DNA from: Streptomyces sp. Tu 3180
Lineage (GTDB): Bacteria; Actinomycetota; Actinomycetes; Streptomycetales; Streptomycetaceae
Direction of reading: 5' to 3'
NCBI RefSeq assembly: GCF_009852415.1
Contig: NZ_WOXS01000002.1
Coordinates: 1,240,001 to 1,304,000 of the forward strand
Length of the DNA stretch: 64,000 bases
The notes below the pieces were generated by a model that saw only the letters and a program-made list of their open reading frames with translations, was not told the DNA's origin and ran no database searches. Within the stretch, counting starts at the first letter, position 1. The number at the start of each line of letters is the position of its first letter. Made by a program: the position numbers and the translations under genes. Positions 31,738 through 40,183 of this stretch are shown piece after piece.

Positions 31738-32505
31738 TCAGGATCCGGAGCTGCTGCCCTCGCCCCCGGTTCCGGCGGCCTGGGGGGCGGGGGCCCGCCC
31801 GGCCCCCTCCTGCCGCGGACACGGCAGGCCCACGGTGCCGGCGAGTTGCCCCACCGCGTGCCGGAAGAACGTCTCGCGGTCCTCCACGACCCGGTTGAAC
31901 TGCCCGAACAGCTCGAATCCGACGAGCCCGAAGAGCTGCGCCCAGGCCGCCACCATCGCCACCGCCACCTCGGGCGGCAGGTCGGGCGCGAAGTCGGCGG
32001 CCATCCGCACGGCCTCGGGCCGCAGGTCGTCCGGCAGCGGGGGCCGGACCAGCCCGTCGCCCCGGTGGGCGTCGCGGAGGATGCCGATGAGGACGAGGGC
32101 GACCCGGGAGGCGGGCGGGACGGTGCTCCGGGGCGCGGTGTAGCCGGGGACCGGCGAGCCGTAGATCAGCGCGTACTCGTGCGGGTGCCGGAGCGCCCAG
32201 CCGCGCACGCCCTCGCACACCGCGGTCCAGCGCCGCACGGCCCCGGCGCCGGCGGCCGCGTCGTGCGCCGCCTCGGCGGCCGCGCCGAGGGAGTCGTAGG
32301 CGTCGATGATGAGGGCGGTCAGCAGGTCGTCACGGCTGGGGAAGTAGCGGTACAGCGCGGAGGAGGCCATGCCGAGCTCACGGGCCACGGCCCGCAGGGA
32401 GAGCTTCGCGGCGCCCTCCTCCGCGAGCTGCCTGCGGGCCTCTTCCTTGATGGCCGCCGTGACTTCGATCCTGGCCCGGGCACGGGCGCCGTGTGCGGTG
32501 CTCAT
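31738..32505 (-). CDS. TetR family regulator (TetR/WHG type)
   Basis: A 255-residue repressor. The N-terminal DNA-binding domain contains LSLRAVARELGMASSALYRYFPSRDDLLTALI, with the helix-turn-helix and the Tyr-Phe pair usual in TetR proteins. The C-terminal ligand domain includes GWALRHPHEYALIYGSPVPGY, the WHG-type motif. It is divergent from a deazaflavin-dependent nitroreductase gene. Five AGAGCA half-sites lie in the shared region, and it is the likely repressor of that gene and of itself. The ATG at 32505 is a weak choice, as no strong ribosome site precedes it. Confidence 0.88.
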   Translation of the reverse strand: MSTAHGARARARIEVTAAIKEEARRQLAEEGAAKLSLRAVARELGMASSALYRYFPSRDDLLTALIIDAYDSLGAAAEAAHDAAAGAGAVRRWTAVCEGVRGWALRHPHEYALIYGSPVPGYTAPRSTVPPASRVALVLIGILRDAHRGDGLVRPPLPDDLRPEAVRMAADFAPDLPPEVAVAMVAAWAQLFGLVGFELFGQFNRVVEDRETFFRHAVGQLAGTVGLPCPRQEGAGRAPAPQAAGTGGEGSSSGS

Positions 32506-32527
32506 GGGATCAGTGTTCCACGGAAGC

Positions 32528-32653
32528 AGAGCACCGCACACAAAGGAGAGCACTGAACCGGAAAGAGAGCACTGCTCTTGTCCTGGACCGCCGGTCTCGG
32601 GCAGACCGGCGTCCATCGACGAGAGCAGTGCTCACACAAGAGAGCATCGCTCA
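32528..32653. promoter_or_regulatory. Array of five phased TetR-type operator elements
   Basis: AGAGCA starts at 32528, 32547, 32566, 32622 and 32641 (spacings 19, 19, 56, 19 bp). The element at 32566 is a perfect palindrome AGAGCA-C-TGCTCT, that at 32622 is AGAGCA-G-TGCTCA, and those at 32641 (CGCTCA), 32547 (TGAACC) and 32528 (CGCACA) are progressively degenerate. The array fills the region between the TetR start (32505) and the nitroreductase start (32685). Confidence 0.75.
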
Positions 32654-32684
32654 CGAAAACGACCGCGTCCCTGGGGGTCCGCAC

Positions 32685-33134
32685 ATGTCCACGCACGTCA
32701 AGAAGCCCGGCTGGTTCACCGTCCACGTCGTCAACCGCCCCGTCGCGTGGCTGACCCGCCGCGGACTGAGCGTCTGGGGCTCACGGATCCTCGCCGTCCG
32801 CGGCCGCAGGAGCGGACAGTGGCGGACGACCCCGGTCAACCTCCTCACCGTGGACGGCGAGCAGTACCTCGTCGCGCCGCGCGGTCACGTCCAGTGGACG
32901 CACAACATGCGCGCGGCCGGCGGCGGCGAGCTGCGCCTGGGCCGGAACGTGGAGGTCTTCACCGCGACCGAGGTGGCCGACGACGACAAGCCGCCGCTGC
33001 TGCGCGCCTACCTCGAGCGGTGGAAGGCGGAGGTCGGGGTCTTCTTCGGCGGAGTCGGCCCCCGCTCCTCCGACGACGAGCTGCGCCGCATCGCCCCCGA
33101 CCACCCGGTCTTCCGCATCACGACCCGGAGCTGA
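32685..33134 (+). CDS. Deazaflavin (F420)-dependent nitroreductase-family protein
   Basis: A 149-residue split-barrel protein of the Ddn/Rv1155-like family. VWGSRILAVRGRRSGQWRTT and LTVDGEQYLVAPRGHVQWTHN are the typical strands that bind the F420 phosphate and ring. Members reduce nitro or enone compounds with F420H2, which streptomycetes make. The ATG at 32685 follows GGGGGTCC. It is controlled by the upstream operator array. Its 3' end overlaps the convergent geranylgeranyl-reductase-type gene by 17 bp. Confidence 0.85.
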   Translation: MSTHVKKPGWFTVHVVNRPVAWLTRRGLSVWGSRILAVRGRRSGQWRTTPVNLLTVDGEQYLVAPRGHVQWTHNMRAAGGGELRLGRNVEVFTATEVADDDKPPLLRAYLERWKAEVGVFFGGVGPRSSDDELRRIAPDHPVFRITTRS

Positions 33135-34356
33135 CCGCGTCGTCCGCGGGACGCCGGTCCAGCGCCATCAGCGCCCGGTGGGCCAACGGGTGGGTGCGCA
33201 CCAGCTCGCCGAGCGTCGTCGAGCCCCGGGTGATGTCCTTGAACGCCTTCCAGGCCGGGCGGAAGCCGGTGAGGACCGCGTGGAACACCCCGGGACGCCG
33301 CTCGAACGCCGCGAGCATCCGCTTGCCGACACTCATCTCCACGCCGAGGCCCGCCTTGACGGCGAAGGCGTAGTTCAGCGCCTGCCGGCGCGTGTCCACG
33401 GCGTCGTGGGCCTCGGCGATCCGCACCGCCCACTCCCCCGCCAGCCGGCCCGAGCGCAGCGCGAAGGAGATGCCCTCGCGGGTCCACGGCTCCAGCAGCC
33501 CGGCCGCGTCCCCGCACACCAGCACCCGCCCGCGCGACAACGGCGAGTCGTCGGCGCGGCAGCGGGTCAAGTGGCCGGAGGAGATACTCGGTTCGAAGCC
33601 GGCGAGGCCGAGCCGCCCGATGAAGTCCTCCAAGTACCGCTTGGTCGCGGCGCCTTCACCCCGCCGCGAGATCACGCCGACGGTCAGCGTGTCGCCCTTG
33701 GGGAACACCCAGCCGTAACTGCCGGGCATGGGGCCCCAGTCGATGAGCACCCGCCCCTTCCAGTCCTCGGCGACCGTCTCCGGCACCGGGATCTCCGCCT
33801 CCAGGCCCAGGTCGACCTGGTCGACCTTGACCCCGACGTGTGCTCCTATCCGGCCCGCGCTGCCGTCCGCGCCGACGACGGCCCGCGCGAGCACCGTCCC
33901 GCCGCCCTGCAGCACGAGGGCGACCGTGCGCCGGTCCGGTACGGCCGAGCCGTGCTGCTCGACCCGCTGCACGGTGACCCCGGTGCGCAGCTCGGCGCCC
34001 GCCTTCTGCGCGTGCTCCACCAACTGCTGGTCGAACTCGGGCCGGTTGATCAGCCCGAACAGCATCTGCCGGGAGCGGCGGGTGCGGCTGAAGCGGCCGT
34101 TGTGGGAGAACGTCACCGCGTGCACCCGGTCCTTCAGCGGAAGCTCGAAGCCGGGCGGGAGCGCGTCGCGCGAGGGGCCGATGATGCCGCCGCCGCAGGT
34201 TTTGTAGCGCGGCAGCTCCGCCTTCTCCAGCAGCAGCACGCGCCGCCCCGCGACCGCCGCCGCGTAGGCGGCCGAGGCCCCCGCGGGTCCCGCACCCACC
34301 ACGACGACGTCCCACACCTGCCGCACGTCGTCCGCCGAAGAGTTCTCGCTGCTCAC
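33118..34356 (-). CDS. Geranylgeranyl-reductase family FAD oxidoreductase
   Basis: A 412-residue flavoprotein. VVVVGAGPAGASAAYAAAVAG (within residues 16-37) is the FAD-binding loop, PRYKTCGGGIIGPS the family cysteine-containing motif, and VLVCGDAAGLLEPWTREGIS the second FAD motif. The family reduces isoprenoid chains (geranylgeranyl groups, menaquinone tails) or acts as a related monooxygenase. There are no membrane helices. The start is GTG 34356. No isoprenoid gene adjoins, so the substrate stays open; menaquinone or polyprenyl saturation is common in Streptomyces. Confidence 0.88.
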   Translation of the reverse strand: MSSENSSADDVRQVWDVVVVGAGPAGASAAYAAAVAGRRVLLLEKAELPRYKTCGGGIIGPSRDALPPGFELPLKDRVHAVTFSHNGRFSRTRRSRQMLFGLINRPEFDQQLVEHAQKAGAELRTGVTVQRVEQHGSAVPDRRTVALVLQGGGTVLARAVVGADGSAGRIGAHVGVKVDQVDLGLEAEIPVPETVAEDWKGRVLIDWGPMPGSYGWVFPKGDTLTVGVISRRGEGAATKRYLEDFIGRLGLAGFEPSISSGHLTRCRADDSPLSRGRVLVCGDAAGLLEPWTREGISFALRSGRLAGEWAVRIAEAHDAVDTRRQALNYAFAVKAGLGVEMSVGKRMLAAFERRPGVFHAVLTGFRPAWKAFKDITRGSTTLGELVRTHPLAHRALMALDRRPADDAVSSGS

Positions 34357-34547
34357 GATGGTCTACTGCTCCCGATCAAGCCGCCTGCCGCTGTCTCCCG
34401 CATCCTACGGCGGCGGTCACCGCAGGCCGCTGTGGGAGGATCGGCGGCGTGGGTGCCCCGTACACGGGAATGTGCCCGCGCCCGCACGATCATCTCGTAC
34501 ACAGAAGTACGCAGAAGTACAACGTCGCACCCACAAGGAGCGTGCCC

Positions 34548-35909
34548 ATGTCGTCGAATCCGGTCGCCGCGACCGTCGCCTCCCTCATGCCCAGGGCGAA
34601 GGCGGAGCTCACCGAACTGGTGGCCTTCAAGTCGGTGGCGGACTTCGGCCAGTTCCCCCGCGAGGAGAGCGAGGGCGCCGCGCGCTGGATAGCGGACGCG
34701 CTCACCGCCGAGGGGTTCCAGGACGTGGCCCTGCTCGACACCCCGGACGGCACCCGGTCGGTGTACGGCTTCCTGCCCGGCCCGGAGGGCGCGAAGACCG
34801 TGCTGCTGTACGCGCACTACGACGTGCAGCCGCCGCTGGACGAGGCCGGCTGGACCACCCCGCCCTTCGAGCTGACCGAGCGGGACGGCCGCTGGTACGG
34901 GCGCGGGGCCGCCGACTGCAAGGGCGGCGTCATCATGCACCTGCTGGCGCTGCGCGCGCTGAAGGCGAACGGCGGCGTCCCCGTGCACGTCAAGGTGATC
35001 GTCGAGGGCTCGGAGGAGCAGGGCACCGGCGGCCTGGAGCGGTACGCCGAGGACCACCCCGAGCTGCTGGAGGCCGACACGATCGTCATCGGCGACGCGG
35101 GCAACTTCCGCGCCGGCCTGCCGACGGTCACCTCCACCCTGCGCGGCATGACGCTCGTCCGGGTGCGGATCGACACCCTGGAGGGCAACCTGCACTCCGG
35201 CCAGTTCGGCGGTGCCGCGCCCGACGCGCTGGCCGCGCTGGTGCGCGTCCTGGACTCGCTGCGCGCCGAGGACGGCACCACGACCGTCGACGGGCTGACC
35301 AGCGACACCGCCTGGGACGGGCTGCAGTACGAGGAGGAGCAGTTCCGCAAGGACGCGAAGGTGCTCGACGGCGTGGAGCTGATCGGCTCCGGCACGGTCG
35401 CCGACCGCATCTGGGCGCGCCCGGCGGTCACCGTGCTCGGCATCGACTGCCCGCCGGTGGTCGGCGCCACGCCGTCGGTCCAGGCGAGCGCCCGCGCGCT
35501 GATCAGCCTGCGGGTGCCGCCGGGCGTCGACGCGGCGGAGGCGACGAGGCTGCTCCGGGCGCACCTGGAGGCGCACACGCCGTGGGGCGCGCGGGTGAGC
35601 ACCGAGCAGATCGGCCAGGGCCAGGCGTTCCGCGCGGACACCGCCAGCCCGGCCTACCAGGCGATGGCCGACGCGATGGCGGTGGCGTACCCGGGCCAGG
35701 AGATGCAGTACGCGGGTCAGGGCGGCTCGATCCCGCTGTGCAACACCCTCGCCGCCCTCTACCCGAAGGCGGAGATCCTGCTCATCGGGCTGAGCGAGCC
35801 GGAGGCGCAGATCCACGCGGTGAACGAGAGCGTGTCCCCCGACGAGCTGGAGCGGCTGTCGGTCGCGGAGGCGCTGTTCCTGCGCGCCTACGCGTCCGAC
35901 GCGGGCTGA
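34548..35909 (+). CDS. M20-family dipeptidase
   Basis: A 453-residue cytoplasmic metallopeptidase. LLYAHYDVQPP holds the first zinc His and catalytic Asp, WYGRGAADCKGG the bridging Asp, and EGSEEQGTGG the catalytic Glu pair. TLEGNLHSGQFGG is the dimerisation-domain loop. The fold and motifs match M20 dipeptidases of the carnosinase (CPG2-like) group, which release amino acids from dipeptides. The ATG at 34548 follows AAGGAG. Upstream lies a duplicated CAGAAGTAC (34502-34520). It is monocistronic, with a hairpin 22 bp after the stop. Confidence 0.92.
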   Translation: MSSNPVAATVASLMPRAKAELTELVAFKSVADFGQFPREESEGAARWIADALTAEGFQDVALLDTPDGTRSVYGFLPGPEGAKTVLLYAHYDVQPPLDEAGWTTPPFELTERDGRWYGRGAADCKGGVIMHLLALRALKANGGVPVHVKVIVEGSEEQGTGGLERYAEDHPELLEADTIVIGDAGNFRAGLPTVTSTLRGMTLVRVRIDTLEGNLHSGQFGGAAPDALAALVRVLDSLRAEDGTTTVDGLTSDTAWDGLQYEEEQFRKDAKVLDGVELIGSGTVADRIWARPAVTVLGIDCPPVVGATPSVQASARALISLRVPPGVDAAEATRLLRAHLEAHTPWGARVSTEQIGQGQAFRADTASPAYQAMADAMAVAYPGQEMQYAGQGGSIPLCNTLAALYPKAEILLIGLSEPEAQIHAVNESVSPDELERLSVAEALFLRAYASDAG

Positions 35910-35931
35910 GCGCGGCGGCCCGCCGCTCCGC

Positions 35932-35961
35932 CGGATCCCCCGTCCCCGGGCGGGGGATCCG
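35932..35961 (+). terminator. Hairpin terminator after the dipeptidase
   Basis: CGGATCCCCC (35932-35941) pairs with GGGGGATCCG (35952-35961) over a 10-nt loop, between convergent genes. Confidence 0.75.
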
Positions 35962-36003
35962 CCCCGCCGTCCTCCCGCGGACGTCACCGGGCCCGTCCCC
36001 CGC

Positions 36004-37044
36004 TCATCCGACCGGCACCCCGGCCTCCAGGTACATCGCCTTCCCGCGTTCCCGGGCCCGCAGCGCCCGGCGCAGCCGCTCGTAGCGGACCGGCGGCAGC
36101 AGCTCGGCGGCCTCCTCCTCGGAGGCGAAGCGCCAGTCGCGCAGTTCGGGTCCGGGCAGCAGCAGCCGGCCGATGTCCTCGGAGTCGAGACGGCCGCCGT
36201 CGAAGAGCAGGCGCAGGCCGCCGAACGCGGGCGGTGCGGGCGGTTCCCAGTCGACGACGAGCAGTGCCGGTACCTCGTCGAGGCGGATCCCGGTCTCCTC
36301 GGCGACCTCGCGCATGCCCGCGCGTGCGGGTGCCTCCCCGCGTTCCACGACCCCGCCCGGGAACTCCCAGCCCGCCTTGTAGGTCGGGTCGACGAGCAGC
36401 ACCCGGTCCTGCTCGTCGAAGAGCAGGACCCCGGCGGCGACGGTCTCGGCGGTGGGCTCGGGCGTCTGCACGATGTCGCAGGCGGGCGCCGCGCCGCTGC
36501 CGACCGCCTCGGCGATCCGCAGGGCGGCGTCGTACGGGGTCAGGGCACCGGTGTCGATCGGGTAGGCGTCGGCGGTGAGCCAGGAGGCGAGAGCGGACTT
36601 GTACGGCTCGATGTGGTCGTAGGACCACTGCCGGACGCGTATCTCGCCGTCGGGGAGGTCCGCGGGAACCTCACGGCCGGCTATGCGCTCCCGCAGGATC
36701 GTTTCGGCCGGGGCGAGGAGGACATGGCGGACCGGGATCCGGCGGGCGGCGAGGCCGCCGAAGATCTCGTCGCGGTGTTCCTGGCGCAGCAGGGTCATGG
36801 GGACCACGAGGGTCCCGCCGAGCTCGGCGAGCATCGCGGCCGCCGTGTCGATCACGAGCCGTCGCCAGATCGGGAGGTCCTGGAAGTCACCGACCTCGGC
36901 GAGGTGCTTGGGCGGCAGCAGACGGTCCAGTGCTCCGCCGATGACCTCGGGGTCGAAGAGCGTGCTGTTCGGGATCAGCTCGATCAGTTCGTGCGCGGTG
37001 GTGGTCTTTCCCGCCCCGAACGCGCCGTTGATCCAGACGATCAC
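36004..37044 (-). CDS. TmrB-like P-loop ATPase fused to a NUDIX hydrolase
   Basis: A 346-residue two-domain protein. Residues 1-175 resemble TmrB, the Bacillus tunicamycin-resistance ATPase: VIVWINGAFGAGKTTTAHEL (Walker A), then FDPEVIG, DLPIWRRLV, LVVPMTLL and HVLLAPAETILRERI follow the TmrB order. Residues about 200-320 form a NUDIX domain whose box is GGVVERGEAPARAGMREVA followed by EETGI, with the metal-binding Glu residues in place. NUDIX enzymes hydrolyse nucleoside diphosphate-X compounds. The fusion suggests handling of a nucleotide analogue or nucleoside antibiotic, which is inference. The GTG at 37044 has GGGGGAACC upstream; a longer in-frame start at 37140 runs through a terminator-like hairpin. 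Confidence 0.85.
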   Translation of the reverse strand: MIVWINGAFGAGKTTTAHELIELIPNSTLFDPEVIGGALDRLLPPKHLAEVGDFQDLPIWRRLVIDTAAAMLAELGGTLVVPMTLLRQEHRDEIFGGLAARRIPVRHVLLAPAETILRERIAGREVPADLPDGEIRVRQWSYDHIEPYKSALASWLTADAYPIDTGALTPYDAALRIAEAVGSGAAPACDIVQTPEPTAETVAAGVLLFDEQDRVLLVDPTYKAGWEFPGGVVERGEAPARAGMREVAEETGIRLDEVPALLVVDWEPPAPPAFGGLRLLFDGGRLDSEDIGRLLLPGPELRDWRFASEEEAAELLPPVRYERLRRALRARERGKAMYLEAGVPVG

Positions 37045-37127
37045 GGTTCCCCCTCTTCTGTTGGCCCCCTGTGGCTTGCCCGCTCCACCCTGCCACGGAA
37101 ACCAGCTCCAGTTGAGAACGCATGACG

Positions 37128-37166
37128 ACGGCGCCGGCACCCCGGGACGAGGGGCGCCGGCGCCGT
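37128..37166 (-). terminator. Hairpin terminator after the small secreted protein gene
   Basis: ACGGCGCCGGC (37128-37138) pairs with GCCGGCGCCGT (37156-37166). It lies 22 bp past the stop of the small secreted-protein gene and upstream of the TmrB-NUDIX gene. Confidence 0.65.
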
Positions 37167-37187
37167 GCGGTCCTGCCGCGGGACGCG

Positions 37188-37379
37188 TCAGTCCCTGCCC
37201 TCCCGGGTCCGGTCCAGGTCCAGGACGTCGTCGGCGTCGACGGTCCGGTCGAGGGTGCTGAGGGCGTCGTCGGTGCCGAGGGCGTCGGCGCTCCCCCCGA
37301 GCGCGTGCGACGGGGTGACCGCCGCGACGACGAAGCCGGTGGCGAGGGAGGCGATGGCGAGCATGCTGCGCTTCTTCAT
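37188..37379 (-). CDS. Small secreted acidic protein, unknown function
   Basis: A 63-residue protein. MKKRSMLAIASLATGFVVAAV with TPSHA forms a good signal peptide, leaving about 37 residues of mature, Asp-rich peptide (GSADALGTDDALSTLDRT, DADDVLDLDRTREGRD). There is no Cys and no anchor. I do not recognise a family. The ribosome site is weak; the signal peptide and the terminator just after it are the main support for a real gene. Confidence 0.6.
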   Translation of the reverse strand: MKKRSMLAIASLATGFVVAAVTPSHALGGSADALGTDDALSTLDRTVDADDVLDLDRTREGRD

Positions 37380-37532
37380 GACGGGCTCAACTGCCCGAAC
37401 GGCTCCGGGGTCACGCACGGGTTCGCGCGGTCGCGCCGGCGGCCGTGTCCGGCTCCGCCCCGGCGGAGCGCCCCGGGCGGGCCCGGACGCCCCCCGGCAC
37501 CCCGCGCGGGGCCCGCGCCCGGGAGGCCGCGT

Positions 37533-38486
37533 TCAGACGCCCATGGCCGCCGGGTCCGTCCGCCTGGCCAGCGCCGCCGCAGCGGCGCCCACGAGACCGG
37601 AGTCGGTGCCCATCCGCGCCGGGGCCACCGTGAGGCGCCGGACGAAGGACAGGGTGGCGTACTCGGTCAGGGCCTCGCGCAGGGGGGTGAAGAGGATCTC
37701 GCCGGCCTTGCCCACTCCCCCGCCGATCACGGCGATGTCGATCTCGACGAGGGTCGCGGTGGCCGCGATGCCGGCGGCCAGCGCCCGGGCGGCCCGTTCG
37801 AAGGAGGCGACGGCCACCGGATCCCCGGCCCGGGCGGCCGTGGCCACCGCGGCGGCGGAGGTGTCGCCGTCCGGGCCGGGCCGCCAGCCGTCGGCCAGGG
37901 CGCGGCGGGCGATGTTCGGGCCGCTCGCGATGCGCTCCACGCAGCCGCGCGCGCCGCACGGGCACGGGTCGCCGTCCAGGTCGACGCTGATGTGGCCGAT
38001 GTGGCCCGCGTTGCCGGTCGGTCCGGGGTGCAGCCGGCCGCCCAGCACCAGGCCGCCGCCGACCCCGGTCGACACGACCATGCACAGCGCGTTGTCGTGG
38101 CCGCGGGCGGCGCCCTGCCAGTGCTCGGCCGCCGTGATCGCCACGCCGTCGCCGATCAGCTCCACGGGCAGGCCCCCGGCCGCGTCCCGGACCCGGGCGA
38201 CGAGCGGGTAGTCGCGCCAGCCCGGCACGTTCACCGGGCTCACCGTGCCCGCGGAGGCGTCCACGGGGCCGGCGCTGCCGATGCCCACGGCGCGGGCGCT
38301 GCGCCACAGCGGGGACGCGTGGAGTTCGCCGAGCACGGCTTCGACCGCCCGCATCACGGTCTCCCCGTCCTCCCGCGCGGGCGTCGGCCGCTGGGCGCGG
38401 GCCAGGATCCGGCCCCGGCCGTCCACCAGCGCGCCGGCGATCTTGGTGCCGCCGATGTCGAGCGCAGCCACGAGGTCGGTGTGCAT
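37533..38486 (-). CDS. ROK-family sugar kinase
   Basis: A 317-residue kinase. ALDIGGTKIAGALVD is the ATP-phosphate loop, STGVGGGLVLGGRL the adenosine motif, GHIGHISVDLDG followed by CPCGARGCVE the ROK signature with its zinc-binding Cys residues. It is a cytoplasmic hexose or N-acetylhexosamine kinase; it has no N-terminal helix-turn-helix, so it is a kinase and not a NagC-type repressor. It is divergent from a LacI regulator, and the perfect palindrome between them predicts sugar-responsive control. Confidence 0.9.
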   Translation of the reverse strand: MHTDLVAALDIGGTKIAGALVDGRGRILARAQRPTPAREDGETVMRAVEAVLGELHASPLWRSARAVGIGSAGPVDASAGTVSPVNVPGWRDYPLVARVRDAAGGLPVELIGDGVAITAAEHWQGAARGHDNALCMVVSTGVGGGLVLGGRLHPGPTGNAGHIGHISVDLDGDPCPCGARGCVERIASGPNIARRALADGWRPGPDGDTSAAAVATAARAGDPVAVASFERAARALAAGIAATATLVEIDIAVIGGGVGKAGEILFTPLREALTEYATLSFVRRLTVAPARMGTDSGLVGAAAAALARRTDPAAMGV

Positions 38487-38630
38487 CAGTGTCGGATCTC
38501 CCCGTCAACCATCAGAAAACGCCCGGAAGGCCCCTGGGCGGCCGAGGAGGCGGCACAGGGGGCAGAGAACACCCCGGCCGCGCGGCGACGCGCGGGCCGG
38601 AGGGTGCGGTGGACAGTGTCCCCCGAGCCT

Positions 38631-38642
38631 GACAACGTTGTC
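38631..38642. promoter_or_regulatory. LacI-type operator GACAACGTTGTC
   Basis: A perfect 12-bp palindrome between the ROK kinase (start 38486) and LacI (start 38726), within CTGACAACGTTGTCCAGG. TATGCT (38650-38655) downstream may be the -10 of the LacI gene, which puts the palindrome over its -35, a typical position for autorepression. Confidence 0.8.
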
Positions 38643-38725
38643 CAGGCTCTATGCTCGACGCCACATCCTCATACAACCCCACGGCCCCACGCATCCCCGT
38701 GGACGACAGGACAGGACACCGCACC

Positions 38726-39775
38726 GTGCCGGAGACGCCCCGCCGCACCGACCACCTCCCAGGGACCCGTTACGGCAGCCGTCCGACGATGAAGGACGTG
38801 GCCGCCCGCGCCGGGGTCGGGCTCAAGACGGTCTCCCGGGTGGTCAACGGCGAACCCGGGGTCACGCCGGAGACGGAGCGCCGCGTCCAGGAGGCCATCG
38901 AGGCCCTCGGCTTCCGCCGCAACGACAGTGCGCGAGTGCTGCGCAAGGGCCGCACCGCCAGCATCGGACTGGTCCTCGAGGATCTGGCGGACCCGTTCTA
39001 CGGGCCGCTGAGCCGGGCGGTCGAGGAGGTGGCCCGCGCACACGGCGCCCTGCTGATCAACGGCTCCAGCGCGGAGGACGCCGACCGCGAGCAGGAGCTG
39101 GTGCTGGCGCTGTGCGCCCGCCGGGTGGACGGGCTGGTGGTGATCCCCGCCGGCGACGACCACCGGTATCTGGAGCCGGAGCTGAAGGCGGGCGTCGCCA
39201 CCGTGTTCGTGGACCGGCCGGCCGGGAGGATCGACGCGGACGTCGTCCTGTCGGACAACTACGGCGGCGCCCGCGACGGCGTGGCGCACCTGATCGCACA
39301 CGGACACCGCAGGATCGGCTTCATCGGCGACATGCCCCGCATCCACACCGCGGCCGAGCGGCTGCGCGGCTACCGGACCGCCATGGCGGACGCGGGCATA
39401 CCGGTGGCGGACTCCTGGATGTCACTGGGCGTCACCGACCCCGAGCGGGTGCGCCGGGCGGCCGAGGAGATGCTCTCCGGTCCGGATCCGGTCACCGCGA
39501 TCTTCACGGGCAACAACCGGGTGACGGTCACCGTGATCCGGGTGCTGGCCGGGCACGCGCGCCGGGTCGCGCTGGTCGGCTTCGACGACATCGAGCTCGC
39601 CGATCTGCTCCAGCCGGGTGTCACGGTCGTCGCCCAGGACGCGGCGGCCCTCGGCCGGACCGCTGCCGAGCGCCTCTTCCGCCAGCTGGACGGCACCCTG
39701 CTCCGCCCCGAGCGGATCGAGCTGCCGACCCGGCTGATCACGCGCGGCTCCGGCGAGCTGCCCCCGGCGGACTGA
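38726..39775 (+). CDS. LacI family transcriptional regulator
   Basis: A 349-residue repressor. PTMKDVAARAGVGLKTVSRVV is the LacI helix-turn-helix, followed by the hinge (NDSARVLRKGRTASIGLVLE) and a periplasmic-binding-protein-like sensor (AHLIAHGHRRIGFIGD, AIFTGNNRVTV, LVGFDDIELADLLQPGVT). I chose GTG 38726 (AGGACA upstream); an ATG at 38651 overlaps the putative -10 and is less likely. It presumably represses itself and the divergent ROK kinase, with a phosphorylated or free sugar as inducer. A strong hairpin follows directly. Confidence 0.9.
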   Translation: MPETPRRTDHLPGTRYGSRPTMKDVAARAGVGLKTVSRVVNGEPGVTPETERRVQEAIEALGFRRNDSARVLRKGRTASIGLVLEDLADPFYGPLSRAVEEVARAHGALLINGSSAEDADREQELVLALCARRVDGLVVIPAGDDHRYLEPELKAGVATVFVDRPAGRIDADVVLSDNYGGARDGVAHLIAHGHRRIGFIGDMPRIHTAAERLRGYRTAMADAGIPVADSWMSLGVTDPERVRRAAEEMLSGPDPVTAIFTGNNRVTVTVIRVLAGHARRVALVGFDDIELADLLQPGVTVVAQDAAALGRTAAERLFRQLDGTLLRPERIELPTRLITRGSGELPPAD

Positions 39776-39777
39776 GC

Positions 39778-39829
39778 GGACGGCACCGGCGGCCGCGCCG
39801 TGATCCGGTGCCGGCCGCCGGTGCCGTCC
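39778..39829 (+). terminator. Strong hairpin terminator after LacI
   Basis: Perfect 18-bp inverted repeat (39778-39795 against 39812-39829) with a 16-nt loop, starting 2 bp after the stop. Confidence 0.9.
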
Positions 39830-39901
39830 CCGCGTCCGCGCCGCCCGCGACGGGCCTGCCGCGCGGGGGCCCGGAGACGACCCCCTCGACCGGGGGCCGC
39901 G

Positions 39902-40183
39902 TCACGGGCGGACGGCCTCACCCGCGAGGGGTGCCTCCGCGCCCCCGCAGTCCCCGGGGCCCTGGGCGTCCCCGGGACCCTCGGGCTCCCAGCGCAGCAG
40001 GTCGCCCGGCTGGCACTCGAGCACCTCGCAGAGCGCGGCGAGCGTCGTGAACCGCACCGCCTTGGCGCGGCCGTTCTTGAGGACCGCCAGGTTGGCGGGC
40101 GTGATCCCGACGCGTTCGGCGAGCTCGCCCACGGACATCTTCCGCCTGGCCAGCATCACGTCGATGTCGACGGCGATCGGCAT
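39902..40183 (-). CDS. Small XRE/Cro-type regulator (YozG-like)
   Basis: A 93-residue helix-turn-helix protein. MLARRKMSVGELAERVGITPANLAVLKNGRAKAVRF spans the DNA-binding domain (residues about 9-45), and CEVLECQPGDLLRWEPEG ends the Xre fold; the last 30 residues are a disordered Gly/Ala tail. Its ATG overlaps the TGA of the DUF2975 gene (TGATG), so it is translationally coupled. Such small Xre proteins commonly pair with DUF2975 membrane proteins in Gram-positive bacteria; their joint role is unknown. Confidence 0.85.
   Translation of the reverse strand: MPIAVDIDVMLARRKMSVGELAERVGITPANLAVLKNGRAKAVRFTTLAALCEVLECQPGDLLRWEPEGPGDAQGPGDCGGAEAPLAGEAVRP

Noticed and set aside
37045..37140. Longer start for the TmrB-NUDIX protein
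   Set aside because: The extra codons run through a terminator-like hairpin, and TmrB itself begins at the VIVWINGAFG-type segment.
38651..38725. N-terminal extension of the LacI regulator from ATG 38651
   Set aside because: It overlaps the likely -10 hexamer TATGCT and lies directly after the operator; the residues do not look conserved.
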